Virus record (IMG/VR): IMGVR_UViG_3300021373_001348
Span: 1 to 33,096 of that record
Strand: one strand, 5' to 3'
Length of the DNA: 33,096 bases
From: a virus
The translations under genes and the position numbers were made by a program. The notes under the pieces are model-generated. The model was not told where the DNA came from. It made no database searches and saw nothing but the letters and a program-made list of their open reading frames with translations. Positions 23,641-30,644 of the stretch are shown one piece after another (within the stretch, counting starts at the first letter, position 1; each line of letters opens with the position of its first letter).

Positions 23641-24328
23641 AATATGTGTACACCCTATTATACCACTCATTACGCCATTCATCGTATTCGTGCGGCCACA
23701 CATCAAATTGTTGATAAGTTTCGCCGCCTAACAGCATACCGTCATCGCCACGACTACACATAAAGATATGTCCTTCACGTATGTTAGTGCCGTAGATTTC
23801 GTTGTGTGCTTCTGCGTATGCTACTAGCTGTAAGAAGTAATTTTGTACATATTCTAATTTCTTAGGTTTGTTGGTCTGTTTAAAGTCCATAATACAAGGA
23901 TTGCCTTTGTACTGACCCACTAAGTCAGTTGTACCTGCATACATCTGTGGAACGTAAAGTGCAACTTCACTACCCCATATTTGATCTACATCTACAAGAG
24001 CATTATCACGTACTTGTGTTGCCATTGCGTGTGCTTTCTTAGCAAATGGATTACTACCTGGAGTTGGCCATTCACCAAATTCAATATAGTCTTCGAGATA
24101 CTTGTGCATACGTGTTCCAACGCCTGCAGCCTCTGTCGTAATTTCTTGTGCTTTTGTTTCGCCTACACGTTTACGCCAAGCAATAAGTCCTGACTTGTCG
24201 CTAGTGGCGTCTAAGATTGTAGTAACGCTTGCTACAGCGTTGCCATCAGGAGTTAGGTACTTACGTTTCCCATCTATGTTTTTACGTGATATGGGCTTAT
24301 AATCAAACGTTTTTGTAATTAAGGACAT
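23624..24328 (-). CDS. PD-(D/E)XK exonuclease (RecB/MGME1-like)
   Basis: A 234-residue nuclease from the ATG at 24326-24328 (GGGGA about 8 nt upstream). The fold signature is seen in order: RKYLTPDGNAVASVTTILD start, an AGVGTRMHKYLEDYI helix, then AGTTDLVGQYKG and CIMDFKQTNK, giving the Asp and Asp-x-Lys of motifs II-III, and a Gln-Tyr-type helix (LEYVQNYFLQLVAYAEAHNE). Similar proteins in T4-like marine phages are annotated as PD-(D/E)XK exonucleases and likely trim DNA ends in recombination or degrade host DNA. It has only two Cys, so it lacks the four-Cys iron-sulfur site of Cas4/AddB. It overlaps the nifU-like gene by 26 nt. Confidence 0.85.
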   Translation of the reverse strand: MSLITKTFDYKPISRKNIDGKRKYLTPDGNAVASVTTILDATSDKSGLIAWRKRVGETKAQEITTEAAGVGTRMHKYLEDYIEFGEWPTPGSNPFAKKAHAMATQVRDNALVDVDQIWGSEVALYVPQMYAGTTDLVGQYKGNPCIMDFKQTNKPKKLEYVQNYFLQLVAYAEAHNEIYGTNIREGHIFMCSRGDDGMLLGGETYQQFDVWPHEYDEWRNEWYNRVYTYYEKFA

Positions 24329-24617
24329 CAACAGTTCCCCTATCGTAATACGGATCTACTCCGCTGTCCTCATCATCTACTGCCTCAACAATTTCAACTT
24401 CTGGCACATTTGCCTTAATAATTCTCTCAACGCCCATTTTAAGAGTCATCTTACTACCAGCACAACCTGCGCAGGCTCCACTAAGTTCTAGTATTAGTTC
24501 GCCGTCATCGTATTCTTTGAAGTTAATAATCCCGCCGTGTCTAGCAACAGCTGGTTTAATTTGTGTAGCAATTATACCTTCAATCTGTTCTATAATTTCT
24601 TTATTTGGTCTCGCCAT
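24303..24617 (-). CDS. NifU-like iron-sulfur scaffold domain protein
   Basis: A 104-residue protein matching the NifU C-terminal (Nfu) domain: an N-terminal helix with IKPAVARHGGIINFKEYDDG, then LELSGACAGCAGSKMTLKMG with the cluster-binding Cys49 and Cys52, and a final helix. An acidic tail of ~20 residues is added. Nfu proteins carry or transfer 4Fe-4S clusters. It is transcribed from a perfect consensus sigma70 promoter and precedes the nuclease gene. It may keep host iron-sulfur enzymes supplied during infection (inference). Confidence 0.92.
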   Translation of the reverse strand: MARPNKEIIEQIEGIIATQIKPAVARHGGIINFKEYDDGELILELSGACAGCAGSKMTLKMGVERIIKANVPEVEIVEAVDDEDSGVDPYYDRGTVDVLNYKNV

Positions 24618-24641
24618 TATAAATCCTTTATTATCTAGTTT

Positions 24642-24670
24642 ATTATATGATAATAATTAGCGGTTGTCAA
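24642..24670 (-). promoter_or_regulatory. Perfect consensus sigma70 promoter
   Basis: On the minus strand TTGACA (24665-24670), 17 nt, then TATAAT (24642-24647), all 12 bases matching. A TTATTAT/ATAATAA dyad (24640-24656) overlaps the -10. It drives the NifU-like, PD-(D/E)XK and HNH genes. Confidence 0.9.
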
Positions 24671-24673
24671 GTG

Positions 24674-24967
24674 TTATTTGCGTTTGTTTGTAGCACGTTT
24701 AGCCATTTGACTAACAGCTTTGTTACCTAAATCTTGTTGTGGTGCTGTTGCATCAGCATCTGTGTCAGTTTTGAGTGTGATACTATCCTGGTTAAAATTC
24801 TTAACCATTTTTTTGATACGTGCATCACTATCATATGCTGCTTTGAAAGATCTGTAATCGAACTGTTCACGTCCTGTGTTTTTCATTAAAACGTTAAGTT
24901 CATCAAAAGAAAACTCGCTAGGCTCCTTTTTCAAGTTTGCATCAGCGAGTCGATTTCTCAGGACCAA
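24674..24967 (-). CDS. Unknown protein; start unclear, possible -1 frameshift partner
   Basis: At least 97 residues from a TTG at 24965-24967, which has no Shine-Dalgarno at useful distance. The frame is open upstream through the A9 run at 24995-25003, reading KKKVNEGSTQLALVLRNRLA, so the true N-terminus may come from a -1 shift from the upstream gene. The protein is helical and charged (NRLADANLKKEPSEFSFDEL) with a basic tail (MAKRATNKRK). Function unknown; it ends just before the nifU promoter. Confidence 0.6.
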   Translation of the reverse strand: MVLRNRLADANLKKEPSEFSFDELNVLMKNTGREQFDYRSFKAAYDSDARIKKMVKNFNQDSITLKTDTDADATAPQQDLGNKAVSQMAKRATNKRK

Positions 24968-24990
24968 CGCTAGTTGCGTTGAGCCTTCAT

Positions 24991-25003
24991 TTACTTTTTT
25001 TTT
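24991..25003 (-). other. Candidate -1 frameshift site (A9 followed by stop)
   Basis: On the minus strand A AAA AAA AAG TAA ends the 278-residue frame. Slipping back one base continues AAA GTA AAT GAA into the 24674 frame without a stop, giving a product of about 384 residues. A one-base error in the homopolymer would look the same. Confidence 0.45.
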
Positions 25004-25827
25004 GAAAGGATAGAACCTAATTTGCGGCTTCTTTCTACGCTTTCGCGTTTTGCACGGCCTGCTTCTTCTTCGCCGCCTACTGCTGGTTCTGCTGCTGCCA
25101 TTCCGTCGTCTTCTGCTGGGACTTCTGCATCAACTTCTGCATCCACTGTTGGTTCCATTTCTGGCTCTTCTGCCGGTACTTCGTCACCCATTGGAGTTTC
25201 AGGAGCTGCTTCGCCTGTTAATATTCCAACACCTGCTGTAGTTGCTTCACGTGTTGCTTCCAGTGCTGTATATAGTGCTTCTAGTGCTGGTTTCACAGAG
25301 TTTGTAAATGCTTCTGATTGCTCCGATCCCATTTCATCACGAATTGAGTCTGCTAGTTCTAACATACTTTCAGTTTGCATTTCTGCTGTGTCTTCCATCC
25401 AACTGGTAATGCGGTCTACCATATCTTTAGCCGCCATTACTAATTCAGCTGCTTCTTCTGCACCTTCTTTTACTGGTTTCTTTTTCTTTTTATCTTTAAT
25501 GGCTTTTTTCATTGGCTCTTTTTTATCGCCATCTTTATCCATATCTAAGAAGTCTGGCTTAGCTGTTTCCTCAACGTCCCCACGCTCTGTAATTTCTGCA
25601 TTTAGTACATCAAGGAAGAGTTTTGATTTTTGATACGTATCATTTTTTACAGAGTTAAAACTTTCATTAGTTTCTATTTGACTAAGTGTTGTGCGCACCT
25701 TATTACGTGCATCAGCTAATTGCTCAAGTGTAAAGTTTTCTAAAGCAATGCGTTGCCCAAATCGTTTTGCTAGGCTCTCGTTCAGCGATTTTGCTGTAAC
25801 TGGTTTTGAAATTTCTCTTATATTCAT
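24991..25827 (-). CDS. Putative head-region protein, acidic, EF-hand-like motif
   Basis: A 278-residue, mostly helical protein of the late block. The N-terminus MNIREISKPVTAKSLNE resembles a capsid-targeting start. Residues about 93-102 (DMDKDGDKKE) look like an EF-hand/dockerin calcium loop, followed by a Lys-rich stretch, a helical middle (LVMAAKDMVDRITSWMEDTA) and a very acidic, Ala/Pro/Glu-rich segment before a basic end (SKKK). Composition resembles T4 prohead core/scaffold proteins, but this is inference. The late promoter GATAAATA is 37 nt upstream. It ends on a slippery A9 run. Confidence 0.72.
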   Translation of the reverse strand: MNIREISKPVTAKSLNESLAKRFGQRIALENFTLEQLADARNKVRTTLSQIETNESFNSVKNDTYQKSKLFLDVLNAEITERGDVEETAKPDFLDMDKDGDKKEPMKKAIKDKKKKKPVKEGAEEAAELVMAAKDMVDRITSWMEDTAEMQTESMLELADSIRDEMGSEQSEAFTNSVKPALEALYTALEATREATTAGVGILTGEAAPETPMGDEVPAEEPEMEPTVDAEVDAEVPAEDDGMAAAEPAVGGEEEAGRAKRESVERSRKLGSILSKKK

Positions 25828-25863
25828 TGGTCTACTCTTCCTGTGACTAAAAGTTGTTATAGT

Positions 25864-25871
25864 TATTTATC
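25864..25871 (-). promoter_or_regulatory. T4-type late promoter GATAAATA
   Basis: Minus-strand octamer 37 nt before the start at 25827, in the gap after the 25873 gene. Confidence 0.6.
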
Positions 25872-25872
25872 A

Positions 25873-26310
25873 TCAAACATATATATACTTATCTAATTCT
25901 TCTTTAGCATATTTTGTCTTTGATGCTGCAATATCATATCTTGTTTGTGCAACAAAGAATTTTGTATCATCTTTTGTTACACGCATTGTGTGTTTATAGA
26001 AAACAGCATCATTATAATTTTTTTCAATTTCTTTATCTAATTTTTTAATATATTCTATTGGATTTGACAAGTTACCCGATGCTTCTAGTTTTGCAAGTGC
26101 TACTGCACTAGTTTTACAAAACATTTTGTCAACTTCCTTGTTAGTTCTAGTGTTAAACACTAAAAATCCAAAACGTGTTTCTCGAACTATTATGTGTCCA
26201 ATACGTATGCTCTTGCCTTTTACATAAGGAAAATAACTTGTATCAAGATTTCTATTTATTAAAGCTTCTAGCTCTTTAGCTAGTTGAGGAGTTAGATTTT
26301 TAGATTTCAT
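25873..26310 (-). CDS. Unknown protein of the late block, 145 residues
   Basis: A soluble basic protein, not recognised by name. The first half is strand-rich (GKSIRIGHIIVRETRFGFLV), the second helical (NPIEYIKKLDKEIEKNYNDA...). No catalytic motif is seen. It overlaps the upstream gene by 11 nt and is the last gene before the late promoter at 25864. The lack of a [LIV]-x-E N-terminal tag sets it apart from its neighbours. Confidence 0.65.
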   Translation of the reverse strand: MKSKNLTPQLAKELEALINRNLDTSYFPYVKGKSIRIGHIIVRETRFGFLVFNTRTNKEVDKMFCKTSAVALAKLEASGNLSNPIEYIKKLDKEIEKNYNDAVFYKHTMRVTKDDTKFFVAQTRYDIAASKTKYAKEELDKYIYV

Positions 26311-26503
26311 TTGCCAGCACCAAAGTCGAACCTTTATTATGTACTTTACTTACTAGACTTTTTCGAATTAAGTTCTCAATTATGGCTTGTTGTCTCTCAG
26401 TAAAACTGTCAAGATGAGTTATACTATCTAGCTGCGATAGTATTTCTTTTTCCTCATTTGTAGTGTAGATAGTAAATTCTTCTATCAACTCATTCAGTTT
26501 CAT
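26300..26503 (-). CDS. Small protein with CTS-like N-terminus
   Basis: A 67-residue helical protein starting MKLNELIEE, which reads like a T4 capsid-targeting sequence ending at an I-x-E site. The remainder (TERQQAIIENLIRKSLVSKV) looks like a small winged-helix or helical domain. The start overlaps the preceding stop (ATGA). Function unknown. Confidence 0.65.
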   Translation of the reverse strand: MKLNELIEEFTIYTTNEEKEILSQLDSITHLDSFTERQQAIIENLIRKSLVSKVHNKGSTLVLANEI

Positions 26504-26952
26504 TGTTGTCCTTGCACCATTTGCTGTATAATTGGATCTAATTCTTTAGTCTTGTGTACAGTTTTGATTGGTTCGCCTGGTTTTGGCTTTGGGTTTGTTA
26601 GTGTAACTTCATCACCCTTTAAATCATCTATTTTAAAGTCAGCAGTTTTGCCACTGTCGGTTGGCATTGGTAGTGACTGACCTTTTTTAAGCACTGCTTT
26701 AGCTAGTGCTTGTGCATTTTTTGCAGCAACTTTTTTAGCAAGGCCTCTGCCTACTCCTTGAGCACCTTTAACTGCGGCAGCTCCTACTTTTTTTGCTGCC
26801 GAGGCTCCTGCTTTTGCACCTGCTTTTGCAATGCCGCCTGCTGCTTTTGCACCTAGTGTTGCTGCACCTCGAGCTATTCCGGCAATTGCTGGAATGATTT
26901 CATCTAACTGTTCTTCGTCTACTCTTTTATCTTTAAACTCGTTAAATCTCAT
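26500..26952 (-). CDS. Ala/Gly/Lys-rich histone-like protein with CTS-like start
   Basis: A 150-residue protein. It starts MRFNEFKDKRVDEEQLDE, the same six-residue opening as the ligase-like protein at 30644, and the candidate cleavage site is L-D-E18. Residues about 25-90 are an Ala/Gly/Lys repeat region (GAKAAGGIAKAGAKAGASAA) similar to H1-like DNA-compacting proteins, followed by a Pro/Lys-rich tail. A DNA-binding internal head protein is a reasonable guess. It overlaps the neighbours by 4 nt on both sides. Confidence 0.7.
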   Translation of the reverse strand: MRFNEFKDKRVDEEQLDEIIPAIAGIARGAATLGAKAAGGIAKAGAKAGASAAKKVGAAAVKGAQGVGRGLAKKVAAKNAQALAKAVLKKGQSLPMPTDSGKTADFKIDDLKGDEVTLTNPKPKPGEPIKTVHKTKELDPIIQQMVQGQQ

Positions 26953-27287
26953 CTTCTTCTCGCTGTCTTTTTTCTAGGTTTTAATTTAGAACGCGAATGT
27001 ACATTAAGAGTACCTAAGCGTTTACTTGTTTTTCTAGCCCTTTTAGTTCTTAATGATTTAACTTTCATTAATGAACCTTTAGTGCGTTTTGCCTTTTTAA
27101 TATTCTGTTTACTAGTAACATTTACAGGAGCACTACACGTACTAGGTTTACTTACTATTCTTCCTCTTCGCTTCCCTGTAGTACATCTGTATTTACGAAC
27201 AATTTTGTTTCCACTACGGCCAGCAATTTGAACATAACCTTCTTCAAGAAAATCTAATTCAATATCTTCTAAATCAACAAATCTCAT
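26949..27287 (-). CDS. Highly basic protein, paralogue 2
   Basis: A 112-residue protein: an acidic N-terminus MRFVDLEDIELDFLEE, then an extremely basic body. The segment SGNKIVRKYRCTTGKRRGRI with a following Ser-Thr-Cys is clearly the same as in the adjacent 27287-27568 protein (SGKKVVRKYRCSGGRRHGRI, ...QCFAAP). The two Cys may bind a metal. After removal of the acidic head at L-E-E16 the rest would be a strong DNA binder, like T4 internal proteins. The start overlaps the upstream stop (TAATG). Confidence 0.75.
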   Translation of the reverse strand: MRFVDLEDIELDFLEEGYVQIAGRSGNKIVRKYRCTTGKRRGRIVSKPSTCSAPVNVTSKQNIKKAKRTKGSLMKVKSLRTKRARKTSKRLGTLNVHSRSKLKPRKKTARRR

Positions 27288-27568
27288 TATCTTGATCTCT
27301 TGTTCAGTGCTGCTACTCGTTTACTTGCTGGACTTACTCTTTTAGTACGTCTTGCTTTGCGTGACATTTTACTACCAATACGTGCTTTTAACCGCTTCAT
27401 AGCAAAACGTTTCTTCATATCAGGGGCTGCGAAACACTGTTGTATTTTAGACACAATACGTCCGTGTCTACGGCCGCCCGAACAACGATATTTGCGGACA
27501 ACTTTCTTTCCGCTCTTTGCCCATACACGTTTTTCGTCAAGGCTTATAGTAAGTTCTCTTAGTAACAT
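27287..27568 (-). CDS. Highly basic protein, paralogue 1
   Basis: A 93-residue protein starting MLLRELTISLDE, then the shared SGKKVVRKYRCSGGRRHGRI segment, a second Cys, and a Lys/Arg-rich tail (KARIGSKMSRKARRTKRVSP). No enzyme motif. A late octamer (27574-27581) ends only five bases before the ATG and no Shine-Dalgarno is visible, so the message may be nearly leaderless or coupled to an upstream gene. It is the tandem paralogue of the next gene. Confidence 0.73.
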   Translation of the reverse strand: MLLRELTISLDEKRVWAKSGKKVVRKYRCSGGRRHGRIVSKIQQCFAAPDMKKRFAMKRLKARIGSKMSRKARRTKRVSPASKRVAALNKRSR

Positions 27569-27573
27569 ATATG

Positions 27574-27581
27574 TATTTAGT
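27574..27581 (-). promoter_or_regulatory. Late-type octamer ACTAAATA
   Basis: Minus strand, five bases before the ATG at 27568. The flank ACTAAATACATAT also occurs at the promoter near 28705-28712. Confidence 0.45.
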
Positions 27582-27596
27582 TTTTTATGGAAGGGT

Positions 27597-27845
27597 TTAT
27601 TGTGGTAAAGACATTAGTAGTACAACGATGGTTGATAATAACCCTGCTACTATTGTTCCTGCTGATCCTATTAGGACCTTGGTCATTGATTTTTGACCTT
27701 CTGTGATGTCTTCGTGAATTAGCTCTACTTTCTTTTCGATCTTTGTCATACGATCGTCAAGATTTTTATATCTAATAGCGCACAGATCAACGTGTGCTTC
27801 TAGGCTTGTTTTTTCTAGATCTGTTGTTGTAATTTCTGACACCAT
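27597..27845 (-). CDS. Small coiled-coil membrane protein
   Basis: An 82-residue protein with an acidic helical part (DDRMTKIEKKVELIHEDITE) and one C-terminal membrane helix (VLIGSAGTIVAGLLSTIVVL). This layout is shared by phage spanin-, holin- and haemolysin-XhlA-like proteins, and by unknown small proteins of T4-like marine phages. GGAG precedes the ATG. Function cannot be fixed. Confidence 0.68.
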   Translation of the reverse strand: MVSEITTTDLEKTSLEAHVDLCAIRYKNLDDRMTKIEKKVELIHEDITEGQKSMTKVLIGSAGTIVAGLLSTIVVLLMSLPQ

Positions 27846-27886
27846 TATTCTCCGTTAAGTGTATTAAGTAAACTCTTGCGTTAGCC

Positions 27887-28288
27887 TTAATTGCCTTGGT
27901 CGTTAACAGAAAATAAGATGTTCTTGTCTTTTCCTGTAGTTCGGAATAATGCCTTGTCTGTGTCTATAGTTTCGTTTAAGCCTGTAATGATCGGTATAAG
28001 ATCAAAATCTTCTGTAAGCATATCTAAACTAAGTCCGCCTTCATATTCTATATAAAAATCGAACGTCCAAACGTTTTGCTTACCTATGTATTTATCACTA
28101 AAGTCAAATTTACTAGTCGATAACTTGTCAAAACTTGGACTATTATCATAAAAAACTTGAGTACGTAGTCCTAAAGTTTGTAATAATGTTTGGAAATTTG
28201 CCTGTTGTTTATAAGCAAACTTATCATTGTCTTGACGTCTAGCTTTTGTTTCAGTAATGTCTATTAGTGTATTGATACGGAAGTTCAT
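27887..28288 (-). CDS. Unknown conserved-type phage protein
   Basis: A 133-residue protein from the ATG at 28286-28288 (MNFRINTLIDITETKARRQD), the start I prefer from recalled T4-like cyanophage relatives that begin near the same motif. Alternatives are 28306, directly after the T tract of a terminator, and 28360, inside the hairpin. The fold looks beta-rich (VWTFDFYIEYEGGLSLDMLT). No Shine-Dalgarno stands out for any start. Expression likely depends on read-through of the terminator. Confidence 0.68.
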   Translation of the reverse strand: MNFRINTLIDITETKARRQDNDKFAYKQQANFQTLLQTLGLRTQVFYDNSPSFDKLSTSKFDFSDKYIGKQNVWTFDFYIEYEGGLSLDMLTEDFDLIPIITGLNETIDTDKALFRTTGKDKNILFSVNDQGN

Positions 28289-28306
28289 ACTATTACTTAT
28301 AGCCAT

Positions 28307-28337
28307 AAAAAAAGGCCCACTTAAAAAGTGAGCCTTT
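28307..28337 (-). terminator. Rho-independent terminator
   Basis: On the minus strand a 12-position stem (28326-28337 with 28311-28322, one C/A mismatch), a 3-nt loop and seven T. It ends the 28382-28639 gene. Confidence 0.88.
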
Positions 28338-28381
28338 AGTGTGACGCCTTGCAACATCACGATACCTAAGGTAGTTAGGAA

Positions 28382-28639
28382 TTATTGTGCAAAGGTAATT
28401 ACAGCTGAACAACCTGTGATGTCTGCTGTTGGTCCACCTTGTAGCGCAAAGTGCATTACGCCAGCGTTGTTTGCTGTTCCTGCTACGCCTGCGATTGTGT
28501 GACCTTCAAAGCCAATTTCGTCAACGATTACTTTCAATGCTGCATCGTCTGCGACTGCTGCGTCTGTTACGATGATTTGTGTATCTGCACCTAAGCCGTT
28601 TCCTGCTTTTGCCACTGCGTTACTTGTTACTGATGCCAT
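28382..28639 (-). CDS. Small monocistronic late protein, possibly virion component
   Basis: An 85-residue, Ala/Gly/Val-rich neutral protein (MASVTSNAVAKAGNGLGADT start; GFEGHTIAGVAGTANNAGVM middle) likely to form a small beta domain. It has no signal peptide. It alone lies between a late promoter (28705-28712) and a strong terminator, with AGGAG 7 nt before the ATG. Such isolated, strongly signalled units usually encode abundant products, so a capsid decoration or tail-tube-like protein is possible. No family recognised. Confidence 0.7.
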   Translation of the reverse strand: MASVTSNAVAKAGNGLGADTQIIVTDAAVADDAALKVIVDEIGFEGHTIAGVAGTANNAGVMHFALQGGPTADITGCSAVITFAQ

Positions 28640-28704
28640 TTTTATTCTCCTATAATTTATCTAAATGGTTAAACTCGTTCATTTCTCTCTGAACTTGTTA
28701 TATG

Positions 28705-28712
28705 TATTTAGT
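28705..28712 (-). promoter_or_regulatory. Late-type octamer ACTAAATA
   Basis: Minus strand, 66 nt before the start at 28639, in a non-coding gap of about 100 nt. Confidence 0.55.
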
Positions 28713-28740
28713 CTTTTTATAAAAAAATAGGAGTTATATG

Positions 28741-29058
28741 CTATTTTTGATGTCTCTTGTGCAAGTTACGCAACTGTGCTATTGCACCTGGACCTGCATC
28801 TACTATATCGTCTATCATAGCAATAATAGGAAAATAACCTTTAATTAAACTAGCAGGTGTGCCGTGACCTTTTTCAGCTTCTTCTATGAAACGTTTGGCT
28901 CGCATAGCATTTTCAGGACCTACTAAGTATCCATATAGTGCAACGTTTCTTTCGTCACGTAATCTTTCCACTCTACGTTTGCGAATATCGGCCCAGGCTC
29001 CTTCTTCTAGATGCTTTTCGACCAGACCTTCATTATATAGATCCTTTATAAAATTCAT
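28741..29058 (-). CDS. Unknown protein of the late block, 105 residues
   Basis: A helical, charged protein starting MNFIKDLYNEGLVEKHLEEG, with CTS-like character (YNE or LEE as possible cut sites). The middle (VALYGYLVGPENAMRAKRFI) and basic C-terminus (QLRNLHKRHQK) show no enzyme motif. Its start overlaps the preceding stop (TAATG). Confidence 0.65.
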   Translation of the reverse strand: MNFIKDLYNEGLVEKHLEEGAWADIRKRRVERLRDERNVALYGYLVGPENAMRAKRFIEEAEKGHGTPASLIKGYFPIIAMIDDIVDAGPGAIAQLRNLHKRHQK

Positions 29059-29465
29059 TACTTGCCTCTAGCCATTGCTCTTGCTTGTGCATCAATTTCG
29101 TCGTCGCTTGGACCATCATCGAAATCATCTTCGGGCTCGTCTTGTGGTTCAGGATCAGCAACTTTAATTTGTGCTGGTTTTGCTTTTTTAGCAAGTTCAA
29201 TAAACTCCATTGCTTCTTCTGGAGTAACACGAGCTGACTTAATAACATCTTTTAAATTCTTTGGTCCAAAGTCTGTATTAAAACGTGTTAGCGCATCACC
29301 AAAAGAACTCATTCTATTTGATTTTGCAATGTCATCGTCGCTTACGCCTTTGCCCATTGGCATTTTTGCACTCATATCCATAAGCCTGCGACCAAGATCA
29401 GCAACCATTTTTGTTTGTGGGTCGTCACCATAATTAGTTTCGTTTACAATATCATTCATTTTCAT
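29058..29465 (-). CDS. Acidic protein with CTS-like start
   Basis: A 135-residue helical protein. It starts MKMNDIVNE, ending in a V-N-E site, and has a strongly acidic C-terminal region (PQDEPEDDFDDGPSDDEIDA). The gene has AAGGA 8 nt before the ATG and sits between the ligase-like gene and the 28741 gene. Composition suits a head-core or regulatory protein; function unknown. Confidence 0.65.
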   Translation of the reverse strand: MKMNDIVNETNYGDDPQTKMVADLGRRLMDMSAKMPMGKGVSDDDIAKSNRMSSFGDALTRFNTDFGPKNLKDVIKSARVTPEEAMEFIELAKKAKPAQIKVADPEPQDEPEDDFDDGPSDDEIDAQARAMARGK

Positions 29466-29477
29466 AATAGTTTTCCT

Positions 29478-30644
29478 TTATCGTTCAACTGCTCTGTTGT
29501 ATTTACTAAAAGTTTTACGTGGAACAAGTTTTATATCACCTTTTGGGTGTGCTAGTACATACCCTTCGCCACCTTCAGCTGAGTCATCCTTGCTTGACAT
29601 ACTTGATCTAACAGGTGCCCCTGGTTGATTATCAAGTTGATTAATTACATCATCCTTGACTTGTTGTATCTTTGCAACTATTTCCCATAGTGCATTAAAG
29701 CCTTGTTGGTTATTTGCAATGTATTCTGCAATTTTCTTTTTAGCGGGTTCACTTAGTTGTGGTCTTGCCTGTACCCAATCTAAAAAGTCTCCGCCTAAAT
29801 TATCTAACCCTGTATCCACTTTACTGTTCATATACGAATAAAATACGTCAGATAGCTTTTTAAGTTTCATTTGTGTTAGTGTGTTTATATCTAGCATACT
29901 GTCCATTGCCGCAGCATCTTTTGAAATAATTGCTTTAAGTTCTTTAACACTTGTGTCATCAATAGTTGGAGCATCGGATACTGTAACTGGTGGAACAACT
30001 AATACGTCATTGCCTTCAAAAATATCTCCATTTTGTAGAGGACCTTCTGTGCCATCTGCACTTACTTCTCTGTGTATAACAATACCTGCTGTGCTTGCAC
30101 CAATTTTTTTACCTAAGTCTGAATCTTGTTTTACTCTATATTCAACAATGTTTGGTTTAAACACATAGTCGCCACCTTCTGCCATTGGCTTGTTGAAATA
30201 AAGCATATCGCCTTTAAAGAAACCTCTATAGTCTTTAGGTGTTGCTTTTTCAAATGCTGTGTATGCACCTTTCATTTTGTCAATTAGTACGCCGTAACCT
30301 TCTGGGTCCTTTGCATATCCTGGACGGTTTTTAAGCATTGTTTCTACATCTTTTTCTGACTTTGCTTTGCCGTCATATCCTTTTGCTGTAAATCCGCTCT
30401 TGTCGGTGAATATAAAGTTACCATCATCGTCGCGCCCAAAAATGACTGCGGGACTGCCATCCCACTTAACTGTAACATCTGTGTGTCCACCTTTTTCCAT
30501 ATTGATAAGACTTTGTAAAGCACGATTAGCTCCTTTGCTAGGTGGATTTTCTCTAAACACTAAATCTTCTAAGTGTTCAATGCGAGCACCTTCAGTAAGT
30601 TTAACTGACTCTGTCAATGGTGTTTTAAATTCGTTAAATCTCAT
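29478..30644 (-). CDS. Ligase-like covalent nucleotidyltransferase with CTS-like start
   Basis: A 388-residue protein. VTVKWDGSPAVIFGRD at about 57-72 fits motif I (K-x-D-G, nucleophile Lys60) of ATP-dependent DNA/RNA ligases and capping enzymes. Near the C-terminus EGYVLAHPKGDIKLVPRKTF fits motif IV (E-G-x-V) and motif V (K-L-V). Motifs I and IV are about 300 residues apart, far more than in T4 Rnl1, with a helical insert around 230-340. It recalls DUF6267-type cyanophage proteins. The start MRFNEFKTPLTE is CTS-like. It overlaps the nucleotidyltransferase gene by 11 nt, suggesting a shared nucleic-acid repair job. Activity is not proven; a degenerate ligase fold is possible. Confidence 0.72.
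   Translation of the reverse strand: MRFNEFKTPLTESVKLTEGARIEHLEDLVFRENPPSKGANRALQSLINMEKGGHTDVTVKWDGSPAVIFGRDDDGNFIFTDKSGFTAKGYDGKAKSEKDVETMLKNRPGYAKDPEGYGVLIDKMKGAYTAFEKATPKDYRGFFKGDMLYFNKPMAEGGDYVFKPNIVEYRVKQDSDLGKKIGASTAGIVIHREVSADGTEGPLQNGDIFEGNDVLVVPPVTVSDAPTIDDTSVKELKAIISKDAAAMDSMLDINTLTQMKLKKLSDVFYSYMNSKVDTGLDNLGGDFLDWVQARPQLSEPAKKKIAEYIANNQQGFNALWEIVAKIQQVKDDVINQLDNQPGAPVRSSMSSKDDSAEGGEGYVLAHPKGDIKLVPRKTFSKYNRAVER

Noticed and set aside
23624-24328. Iron-sulfur cluster nuclease (Cas4/AddB type) served by the adjacent NifU-like protein
   Set aside because: The nuclease has only two Cys, not the four needed for the cluster.
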